DNA from: Roridomyces roridus
Taxonomy: Eukaryota; Basidiomycota; Agaricomycetes; Agaricales; Mycenaceae
Length of the DNA stretch: 64,000 bases
Assembly (NCBI GenBank): GCA_029378245.1
Contig: JARKIF010000025.1
Location: 124,001-188,000 of the forward strand
Direction of reading: 5' to 3'
Shown here one piece after another: positions 1 to 8,255 of the stretch (the stretch's first letter is position 1; each line of letters opens with the position of its first letter). Under the pieces are notes generated by a model. It did not search any database and was not told the DNA's origin. It was given only the letters and a program-made list of their open reading frames with translations. The translations under genes and the position numbers were made by a program.

Positions 1-69
1 CTTTCGATTTGCCTTTAGAAATAGCACGAGTCTTATGTGATCTCTAATTTTTTGATCTCGTTTACATCC

Positions 70-1584
70 ATGTCGCGTTCGCAGTCGGCACGACATCTCC
101 AGTCGGACTTTCGCCCATCCTCGGCCAGATCCCGTTTTTTCAATAACCCCCTTCTGAAGCAGCCCGACCTCTGTCCCATCCAGTCCAAGCAAGTCGACAA
201 GCCTGACGCAGCCTCAACGCAGACGGTACTACACACACCACGCCCTTCACACAACCCAGACAGCGGCATACTCGAGCGTTCCCAGGCAACAGCTCTGCAT
301 CTGGCATACACACATCCTCACATCTCGTCCACGACACCTTCTCCCGACGACTTGGAGTATGCGCGGGACATCTCTGCCGGCGCATACGCTTTGGCGTTCC
401 CTTCCATTCATAAAGCCCGTCGTCCCAAGGCGGGAAACAAGGTCCTCCCTTCTCCATTTCGCCCTCATGTTCCTGCTGCCGCCCGCCTCCTCGCATGGAC
501 TTCACCATACGGGCTGGCAAAGCTCAGTGACCACCGCTACCTCCCGGCGAGCGATAAAGCCCGTGTTTTGGCGGAGATGACCAACGCGCTGGCTCCAACG
601 TCACGCTCGACGTACGCCGCGGGCCTGATGCGGTTCACGCAGTACTGCAACTCGCGTTGCATACCGGAGTCCCTACGCACGCCGGCCGATCCTCTTTTGC
701 TGGCATGCTGGATTGCCGATTCCATTGGCTCGCACGGCTTGAAGAGCGCCAAGGGATGGCTGGCTGGCCTCGCCTACTTTCACGCCCTCAATCTTGCACC
801 ATGGCATGGTGACGAACCGTGTGTCAAAAAGGTTTTGCGGGCCGTGGACAAGGACGGGAAATTCACTCGTCCGCCGTGGGGCCCTGTATCCGAGCAGCAT
901 ATGCGATGCATTCGCAGCAATCTCAATATCTCTACACCCCGCGGCGCAGCTCTTTGGGCTCTTGCATGCGCAGCATTTTGGGGCTGTCGCCGTCTTGGGG
1001 AATTGACCATTGGCAAGCTGGACGGTTTCGATACATCACACGACGTCTCCCGTTCTTCATCGTTATCACGGTCTACTGCCGGTGGCCTTTCTGTCATAAC
1101 TATACACCTTCCTTGGACAAAAACTACCGGATCGCGAGGTGGATCTCTCATCCTGACAGCCATCAACGATGATCTTTGTCCCGTCGCAGCTCTCGATAAC
1201 CACTTAATCATCAACCATTCTCCCCCTCCCGATTCCCCATTTTTTGCTTTCCGCGACGGCAGCAGCTGGCGTCCCGTCGTCGAGTCGACTTTCATTGAAT
1301 TGATCGGCAACATATTCCGGGCCAACAAACTCGAGCAGGTGTTCGGCCACAGCTTCCGCATTGGTGGCTCGGTACATCTGCTTTGTATGGGCGTCGAACC
1401 TCAAATTGTGATGAAGATCGGCGGATGGTCCTCAAATTGTTTTCTGATATACTGGCGGCGGCTGGAAACAGTTATCCCCGTTGCCTTATCCAAAGCATGG
1501 GCTAAAACTCAACAGGCATTCTGTTCGGCCAACGGTATAGCGGACGAGATCACATCTGAAATAGATTTCATTATAGCTCGTTGA
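70..1584 (+). CDS. Tyrosine recombinase (phage-integrase fold), Crypton- or DIRS-type
   Basis: Intronless 504-aa protein starting at the first ATG in frame; the frame is open upstream to about position 37 but has no ATG there. The N-terminal ~120 residues are low complexity. A core-binding, SAM-like helical region follows at about 140-280 (it includes the stretch reading ALAPTSRSTYAAGL). The catalytic domain follows. The signature residues are in order: R near 307-308 (GCRRLGEL), H427-x-x-R430 (HSFRIGG), W453 in GGW, and the probable nucleophile Y461 (CFLIYWR). These are the marks of an active tyrosine recombinase that would cut and rejoin DNA through a 3'-phosphotyrosine. Such genes occur in fungal Cryptons and DIRS-like elements; no reverse transcriptase lies beside this one in the window, so which type it belongs to is open. 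The reading frame is intact, so it could be functional. Confidence 0.85.
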   Translation: MSRSQSARHLQSDFRPSSARSRFFNNPLLKQPDLCPIQSKQVDKPDAASTQTVLHTPRPSHNPDSGILERSQATALHLAYTHPHISSTTPSPDDLEYARDISAGAYALAFPSIHKARRPKAGNKVLPSPFRPHVPAAARLLAWTSPYGLAKLSDHRYLPASDKARVLAEMTNALAPTSRSTYAAGLMRFTQYCNSRCIPESLRTPADPLLLACWIADSIGSHGLKSAKGWLAGLAYFHALNLAPWHGDEPCVKKVLRAVDKDGKFTRPPWGPVSEQHMRCIRSNLNISTPRGAALWALACAAFWGCRRLGELTIGKLDGFDTSHDVSRSSSLSRSTAGGLSVITIHLPWTKTTGSRGGSLILTAINDDLCPVAALDNHLIINHSPPPDSPFFAFRDGSSWRPVVESTFIELIGNIFRANKLEQVFGHSFRIGGSVHLLCMGVEPQIVMKIGGWSSNCFLIYWRRLETVIPVALSKAWAKTQQAFCSANGIADEITSEIDFIIAR

Positions 1585-1994
1585 ATATACTCAAATTTTT
1601 TGCATATTTCCCGTCTCCTTCCACCACGCTGTCCCTCACATTCGCCGCCTTTCCCATGATGCCTCCGCATCGCTCCATTCAGGGTGCCCGACGCCGCACT
1701 AGCGCCCGCCGGACGCGCTGTCGCTTGTGGAGCGTTGCTCCGTCGGGGTGTCCGTCTGGCCGCTTTGTCGTCGTCGGTCGGTTCATCCCAGTCTCGCGTC
1801 GCGTGGCCCTGGTCGCAGAAGCGCTTCCCCGCCTTTTCTCTTCCTGCACAGGGCGGTGCATCCATTTTGGAGGCATCAAGCGTGCCTGCGGCCAGAGGCC
1901 GCGTGCGACACAATCCAGCTTTCGGATTGCACTGTCTAGACGATAATCACTGCTTATACATTCCCGGCACTCATTCCGGGCGCGCCGAAGGCGC
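1585..1994. other. Non-coding flank between recombinase gene and Gypsy insertion
   Basis: GC-rich sequence with no convincing coding frame. It probably belongs to the 3' part of the element that carries the recombinase, which the Gypsy element then interrupted; the flank resumes at 29227. Confidence 0.4.
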
Positions 1995-1999
1995 CATCT
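1995..1999. repeat. Target-site duplication (left) of the Gypsy element, CATCT
   Basis: Identical to the five bases directly after the 3' LTR. Confidence 0.9.
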
Positions 2000-2520
2000 T
2001 GTTATGTCCCGTTCCAACGCCAACTCCGGTACCTCAACTCCGGTACTCAACTCCGGTCACGTCGGGATGCCTCCCGACGTCGAAGCGCATCACGCGCTCC
2101 TCGGTTCTATCCGGGTATTCGGGTTTTCACGCGATGAAGGTATCTGAGCGTTTCCCCCGGACTTGGTATTCATCAGGATATCCACTTGATCATTCCGTGC
2201 GGACTTAATCAGCTTATATCCACATAGCCGCATAAGTCCGTTTCTATTATTGGTCTGTGGTAATGACATATATCTCTACTTACTCGTATATAAGACTTTC
2301 CTTAACTGTATTCAACCTTAGTTGATAATTGACGTTCTTGACTACTCGTCTTGGCTGGTTCCTACTCCTTCCCTTCCTATCAACATAGCAAGGCGTCTTT
2401 GACACCCTACTCCTCTGTGGTGCTCTTAGATCGCTCCTCCGGTCGACTCCTTCCAACTCCGGTCACTACCGGAGTTCCGGCTTCTACTCCGGACCTGTCT
2501 TTTGGAATCGGATCGTAACA
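2000..2520 (+). repeat. 5' LTR of the Gypsy element (521 bp)
   Basis: Starts TGTTATG, ends CGTAACA. It contains the 13-bp unit TACTCAACTCCGG in fewer copies than the 3' LTR. Apart from that indel and one G/A difference it matches 28675-29221 over its whole length. It should hold the promoter for the gag-pol transcript. Confidence 0.95.
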
Positions 2521-2547
2521 GTATTATCAACTCCGCACGTCTTCGCT

Positions 2548-3489
2548 ATGTCTAACCTACCCCCTAATCAACCCAACCAACCTCCCAACACGGATCAACG
2601 CATACGCATTCAAGACAACCGGCTTTCTGAGGACTCCGCGGCAATTGACAATAGACGTAGACGTCAGTCTACTATATTCGCTCAAATTCCGTTGATCGTT
2701 CGTCCTTCGATACAAAACCCGGTTCCACCGATCCTACAAACCCCCCCTGCTGCGACGGGTCAGTTTTCGATTCCGCCGTATGGTCCTTACCGAGACCGGT
2801 TCGTTCCGTCTCCCGGTTCAAATTGGGACCCAAACTTACCTCCTTTGCCTAATTCCCCGTCTCGTTCCGCCGGTGGTTTGGCCCGGAACACTCCAGCTCA
2901 AAACCAATCCACCGCACAGCGCTATACCATTCCCATGAATTTCCCGATTTCACCGTCCGTTCCCCGGTTTCAAAACCGCGAACCGACTTCGGCTTCAATC
3001 CGGGAAGTGAGCGCGGAAGAGCATATCGCGGATTTGTCTCGACAATTGGCTGAGTCACGCCTTCACGATGATGAATCTGACGATGGAATTCCTCTAGTCC
3101 TACCCCGTCCTAACTTCGAACCTATGGGCACTATTCCGGAGAACTCTCGCTTCGATGACTGGTTTAACAACCGGCGCAACTATACCACCGACGAACGCTA
3201 TCTTGCTGGGCTTCAACGTTTTGAAGCCTTACACCCTTGGGAGTCCATTCAGGTACTCCGGTCAGACGATGGAATGTCTAACCGGGAGTATGGACGCCAT
3301 CCCGCGCAAGTTCGTTTCGGTGCTTATCGTGCCTCCGGCGTAGGAATGCATCCGGAGCCAGCTCCAGCAGGTACTCAAGCTCGTCCCGGTGATTCGGATG
3401 ACGAAACGGATCCGCTCAGCCATAGTTCCTCCGTCCATCAGGGCGGTCCTCCGGGACCACCAGGTGGATATGGCACTACAGGCAGATGA
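2548..3489 (+). pseudogene. Gypsy gag, N-terminal part, cut by the 19-kb insertion
   Basis: Begins at an ATG 27 bases after the 5' LTR and encodes 313 aa rich in Pro, Asn and Ser, ending in a Gly/Pro run (GGPPGPPGGYG). The same Gly/Pro-rich composition resumes on the far side of the nested element at 22472, so these are two halves of one gag. The stop codon (TGA, 3487-3489) lies just before the insertion point. Joining the flanks at TTAA would leave this stop and a one-base phase difference, so the original junction was not preserved exactly. No domain is visible; capsid function is inferred from position and from the downstream half. Confidence 0.75.
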
Positions 3490-3545
3490 TTAAGGTACCC
3501 TATTAGGGTGTATTGTTTCCACTTAGATAATTACCCTAAGTGGGG
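3490..3545 (+). repeat. Left terminal inverted repeat of the 19-kb element
   Basis: Pairs with 22415-22470 on the opposite strand over about 55 bp with roughly 75-80% identity. The outer 12 bases (TTAAGGTACCCT) are identical. Confidence 0.85.
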
Positions 3546-4769
3546 GGACCCCCACTGGTGGAGGGTGGGACTCCCAGAAGGACGCATCCCTGGGAGTGCC
3601 CACTGCGCACCCATTTTTTTCGAATATTTTATTCTCTCCCAGCTCTCCCATGGATATGTGACCATGAACATTAATTTCTGCAAAAATACCGAAACTGGTT
3701 CAGACTGTTGTCCGAAGCTGGCAGCCCTCTCCAATGTTGTTCTTCTCATGTTCTCAGTGAAACATGTGTTGTATAAGCACATTTTTCTGGCCATGGCGCT
3801 GCACTTGTTCAATGGCAAGGGGATTTCATTGCTGGGCCCAGCATATATTCCTGGTCGTTCCAAACTGGTGAGCATCTCTAAGAATAATAATACTCAGAGC
3901 CCGACACATGTTTGTGAGTACAAACCTCAGAAGGACATATCAACCCCTGTCTCATTTGCCGCTGCCTCTTATGGTTTAATTCACGTCTACAATACCAGTA
4001 CTGTAGTATCATACTGAATCCTCCACCCAGGGCTGGGCAACCGTATACAGCAATTTACGGTCTCGATAACTCTTACATCATCTCATTCCTGGATGAACCA
4101 CCAACCAATCGAGCCTTTGCCCAGCCAGCATTGGGTTCTTGTACTTAGTGCTCCTCACTGAAGAATATCTCCGGTGACTCAGCGGGTTTGAAGCTCACAG
4201 CACCTGGGAGTGTACCCATCTATTTACCCCACTGGGCTTCTCCCATTCATCTGCTTTGTGTGGCTGGGAACCTCCCAGCCACTTGGTGAGCACTCTGGGA
4301 GTCTCCCAACCATCTAAAAAGCACCACTGGGAGGCTCCCATACACTCCCATGGGAGCAATGGGAGCCTCCCATCCATCAACTCACCACCATTGGGACACC
4401 CCCAACCCTCCCATGGGAGCTCCCAGCCACTCCCATAGGAGCCATGGGAGCCTCCCGTCCATCTTTTCAGTGGACTGGGAGTCTCCCATGTGCCTTTGAC
4501 CCTACTACTGGCCTGGGAGTCCAGGCACTGACATACCAATTTGACAATGCTTGCCACCAATGGCTATGTTTGTTTGTCAAATTAACTTGACAAATTACTT
4601 GTAACCTGATCGACACAAAAGAAAAAGATGGAACAAACGGCAGGCAGAACTTGCCTCGCCACCAGCATGACCATTATTCAGGATGATTCAGAGGTGGTGG
4701 ATTGGAACTATCAGGCTACGTTTGATCAAAATCGTGTATCGTGTACCAATTTTACGAATGGGCGCCACT

Positions 4770-4940
4770 CAAGGGGGAAGACAAACCAGAAGGGGTAAAA
4801 CACGGGAACGGCGGCAAGCCGGCCAAAAAGAGGGAATAGGGTGGATATGCAGCAGGCAGGATTCGAACCTGCAACAACTGACAGATGCACAGGATACAGC
4901 AAGCACAGGGCAGTTACCACTCCCCAGAATGAGCATTAAC
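4770..4940 (-). mobile_element. tRNA-derived SINE-like copy 1
   Basis: On the minus strand it has an internal pol III B box GGTTCGAATCC (4859-4869) and an A-box-like TGGGGAGTGG upstream of it, followed by an unrelated ~90-bp tail ending in TTTGTCTTCCCC. The tRNA-like head lacks a pairable acceptor stem, so it is not a functional tRNA gene. Copy 2 at 4998-5185 has the same head-and-tail layout in the same orientation. Confidence 0.7.
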
Positions 4941-4997
4941 AAGGGAGGCAATTACTAGTACTTCCTCCTCGCTCGTATTCCCAAAATAAGCTGATCG

Positions 4998-5185
4998 AAA
5001 GGGAAGACAAACCAAGAAGGGGTACAACACGGCAGCGGCAGCAGGCCGACCGAAAAAAAGGGAAAAAAAGAGAGGGAACAGGATGGATACGCAACAGGCA
5101 GGAATCGAACCTGGGACAGCTGCGATAAGCATGTGATATGGGAAGCACGGTGGAGTTACCACTCGACTAACATGAGCATTATAGA
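4998..5185 (-). mobile_element. tRNA-derived SINE-like copy 2
   Basis: Minus strand: A box TAGTCGAGTGG (5159-5169), B box GGTTCGATTCC (5101-5111), then a C/T-rich body ending TTTGTCTTCCCTTT. It is diverged from copy 1 but collinear with it, so these are two insertions or a tandem duplication of one SINE family. Confidence 0.7.
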
Positions 5186-5491
5186 GTATGGTGACTTGAT
5201 CCATTTATCTGTCATGGGACCCTCCCATCCTCCAATTCACCCGTACTGGGTCTCTCCCAGCCCCGATTTCACAACCATGGGACCCTCCCATCCTCGAATT
5301 CACCCGTACTGGGACTCTCCCAGCCCCGATTTCACAACCATGGGAGACTCCCATGCACCGAGTGAGCAGTACTGGGAGCCTCCCATACCCTCCTATGGTA
5401 GCCATGGGTCACTCCCATTCATCCACTTGTTAGGCGTGGAAGCCTCCCACTTAGACCTCGTTTGCTAGCTCCCAAACGAGTTCCATATTAA

Positions 5492-5514
5492 TGATTGACA
5501 GATTCTGTCAATCA
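5492..5514. repeat. Left TGACAG palindrome of the 19-kb element
   Basis: A near-perfect palindrome centred on TTGACAGATTCTGTCAA. A matching palindrome lies at 21382-21404 and a second form at 21406-21420, so it marks the inner border of both subterminal regions. Confidence 0.7.
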
Positions 5515-5762
5515 ATCTCCAAACATTACGAGTAAACAACCGCTACGGTCCCATTTAGGCAATTTTCAATTCAAAGTGCTAAAATTTAAACAACGTTACA
5601 AAGGTACATTGGAACAAAAGTACCATTAGATAGAAAGAAGTTAAAAAGCGGCCGCATTGAAGCTAAGCCTCATGCCAGCGCAGGAAACGGTATTCAGGAT
5701 CTTGCTGGTTCGCCGCTGCCCGAAAATGTAAGAAAATGAATCCTTGCTAAATAAAAAGTATC

Positions 5763-6645
5763 TCACCGGTGCGAAAGGGAGGGTTGGGTTCTTGGACCGA
5801 CCTCGGAACTGGTTTGGCCGCTATTGCAAAAGTCAGACATGGTGGAATTGGTCGAAGAGAAAAACATACGCAGTTTGTAATTATGGTAGGGGACCAAGTC
5901 GAATTCCCACCGGTCGTCGTAGGCACATTGGAGGGCGTCCCAGATGGAGTCGTACGCCGGGGTGCCGAAGGGGACGTTCTCCAACTTGATCTCGAGTTCC
6001 TCCACTCGAGTGCGCAGAATTTTGCTGGTGTCAACCTCGTACAACGGGCGCTTGATCGAGGTGACGTGCTGCGGCACCATGGCATACGCAGAAGCTAGAC
6101 GAGAGTGAGAACCGAGGCAGGGAAAAAGGGGACAAAACACTCACAACGATGATGCATACACCCAGTCTGCCCTTTCTGTCCGGCAATTGCCTCCGGTGGG
6201 CAGGTGCACTGACGTTCAATGTTAGAATGAGGTGCAAAACTGAGATGCAAACACGCACCTCGAACGGATCGTCCACCGTATTCATCGCCGGGTTGGTAAA
6301 GCAAAACTTGTAGCAGTCCTTGCAGCAATCCGTGGTCGGAATGAGCTGACCTGGATCGCTGTCGTTTGGCTCGTAATTGCCGAACGCCAGTGGGGCGATG
6401 GGAAGCTTGCACTTCTCGCACGGTTTGTCGTAGTAACGATGCTCGAGCGCATGAAACGCCAGCTGCGGCCGCCTTAGAAGAATGGCGGAGGCGGGAATCA
6501 AAGGGTTCCCGCTGGGCTTGGTGGCACCGATGTCGAATAGCTGGGTACCGGGAGAGAATGCAGAACGATCGGTTGGGAAGGTTGGCGTGGCCATTGGCGT
6601 GAATCGAAGGGACCTGCGAGGGCGGACAAGTCTTTGGGGAGGCAT
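5763..6645 (-). CDS. Cys-rich putative zinc-binding protein, paralogue 1
   Basis: Three exons (6645-6259, 6208-6145, 6094-5763) joined by two 50-nt GT..AG introns give 260 aa in one frame. A start at 6594 is an alternative. The first half carries the sequence FDIGATKPSGNP, then cysteines as CEKC, CCKDC, CTC and single C/H residues, a spacing that suggests a metal-binding module. The C-terminal third is helical (VDTSKILRTRVEELEIKLENV). Intron phases, intron lengths (50 nt) and the 64-nt middle exon are identical to those of the neighbour at 7095-7915, so the two are tandem duplicates. A TATATAA box lies ~45 bp upstream (around 6692). I do not recognise the family and assign no function. Confidence 0.75.
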
Positions 6646-6685
6646 TTGGTTCGAGGGCAGATAACGGACGAACACAGAACAGACG

Positions 6686-6865
6686 CACGGTTTATATAGC
6701 CCATCGGCTAAATTCCCAATTGTTCGTTCTGGTTCCAAGAATGGCAAACGGAACCGAACACGTCCCCGATTGTTCATTCTCCAAAATGCTAACCGACCGA
6801 GCCATTGTTCCTGTCCCAAAACGCTAAGCAAGCAAGCCCAACGCGGCCTATTGTTCGTTCTGGTC
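6686..6865 (-). promoter_or_regulatory. Promoter of Cys-rich gene 1 with four ATTGTTC motifs
   Basis: A TATATAA box (minus strand, near 6692) is followed upstream by four copies of ATTGTTC at 6719, 6769, 6804 and 6850, often extended to ATTGTTCGTTCTGG. The same heptamer lies upstream of other cargo genes of this element. Confidence 0.55.
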
Positions 6866-7094
6866 TCGGTGGTAGTTGCTGCAAAGGAAGTTATAGCGAT
6901 ATTCAAAATTGTAGCAAGGCTTATAGGTACAAAACAGCAAGCTTTCCAATTTGAATATGTACAGCGATATTCAAAACTGTAGCAACGATTGTAGGTACAG
7001 TACAAAATAGCAAGCTTTCCAATTTGAATATTTACAAAACACAAGTAACCACGACTCGTTGCTTAGATCAAGATTTTTGGGGCTATGGGGGGCG

Positions 7095-7915
7095 TCAGAG
7101 TTGCAAAATGAAACACGAGAAGCACGTACACAAGGTGAACTGGGACGCCGGAAGTCTATGGAACAAGAGCTGCTCATCCTCCGCCCGCGCCACCGCCTTT
7201 GCCAGCAGAGTATAAGCGGGCTCGCCCATCTCGAACCCCGAGTTGGCGAGTTTCTTGTTGAGTTTGTCCACGCGTTCCTTGAGAATCTGCTCGGTGATGC
7301 GACGACCGAGCTTGCGGTAGAGGGGAAGGTCCACCTGAGAGACCTCGGTGAAGGAAGGCACTAACAGGAAACATGAGTCAAGGAGCGCGACGAGTAGTGG
7401 GAGAGCGTACCTTTATGGAGCTCGCAACCAGTCAGATCCTCCTGACACGCCTTCGCGCCCGCTGGACAAGTGCACTGGATCCAGGTGTCAAATAAGTAGA
7501 AGAACGAGTAGCGGGAGTACGCACTTCGGGTGCGTCTGCATCGCGTCGGGAGGGGTTGGACGGGGCAAAAACAAAGCAGCCCTTGCAAAGCTTGATCGTT
7601 GGTCTGAATTTGAAAGGCTCGTCGTGGACCTCCTGGTACCGCGCGAACCCAAGTGCCTCCACCACGCGCTTGCACTTTTTGCAGTGCGCCCCGTCAACGT
7701 GATCCCGCTCAAGCTGTTCGAGTTGAGAGGCAGTGAAGAGAACAGCCTGGTTCGGGACACGTTTGTTGCCACTGGGTTTGTCGGCACCAATGTCGAACAG
7801 ACGGGCACCGTCGGGATAGATGCCAAGGCGACGGTTCATGTAGGACACGGGGTCCATAGGCAGGGGGGGGCGCGAGACGGGAGGGACGAGCGCGGAGGGT
7901 TCTTTCTGCAGGCAT
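7095..7915 (-). CDS. Cys-rich putative zinc-binding protein, paralogue 2, with a frame break in a C8 tract
   Basis: Exons 7857-7525, 7474-7411 and 7360-7095, with 50-nt introns, encode 220 aa from the ATG at 7857. The protein shares LFDIGADKPSGNK, the CKKC, CKGC, CTC and downstream C/H pattern, and the helical C terminus with the neighbour at 5763-6645. An ATG at 7915 begins a frame (MPAERTLRARPSRLAP) that resembles the N terminus of paralogue 1 but is one base out of phase with the body. The two frames meet at a run of eight Gs (plus strand, 7863-7870), so the run has probably gained or lost a base, or was miscalled. A TATATAA box lies near 7970. Function unknown. Confidence 0.7.
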
Positions 7916-7964
7916 GGTGAGGGGTGTAAGATTGGTGAGAAGACAGGGACGCTCACCAGGGTTA

Positions 7965-8090
7965 TATACCGCGTGTCCCAAAATGGAAAGCGTCGCGGTC
8001 ATTGTCCGTCGCACGCTCACCCCGACCAACGAATCCTTGGCCCATTGTTCGTTAACCGCGACCATTCTGCTATTGTCTGCCCCAGCCGCC
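7965..8090 (-). promoter_or_regulatory. Promoter of Cys-rich gene 2
   Basis: Minus-strand TATATAA near 7970, an ATTGTTCGTTAACC copy at 8044, and weaker copies (CATTGTCCG near 8004, TATTGTCTG near 8072). Confidence 0.45.
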
Positions 8091-8255
8091 TGAGTTTTTG
8101 TGTAAATAAAGCTTGCTGTATCTTATCTATGTACTGATGCGTAATATTGATTTGACAGCTCGCTGATACGTAATTCCCGCCTGATGCGTAACTCCCGACG
8201 TCGGGTTTGCCAAGTCAAGCTCCTTGAGTAAAGATACATGTACGAGCCCGTGCAT

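Larger units (their letters stand above)
3546..5470. repeat. Left subterminal palindrome array (no gene)
   Basis: More than fifteen short palindromes of the form TGGGAnnnTCCCA, such as TGGGAGTCTCCCA, TGGGAGCCTCCCA and TGGGACTCTCCCA, cluster at about 3566-3600, 4200-4515 and 5213-5450. Two SINE-like copies sit between the last two clusters. The intervening 3600-4190 has an open frame on the + strand but no recognisable protein, and I treat it as non-coding. The right end carries the same motif in the reverse-complement form (TGGGAGAGTCCCA). Subterminal arrays like this are typically transposase-binding sites, which is an inference here. Confidence 0.75.

Noticed and set aside
3508..4017. 169-aa open frame beside the left TIR
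   Set aside because: It overlaps the TIR and palindromes, has no recognisable motif and no partner at the right end.
4770..5185. Functional tRNA genes on the minus strand
   Set aside because: A and B boxes are present, but the flanks cannot form an acceptor stem and both copies share an unrelated tail, which fits SINEs.
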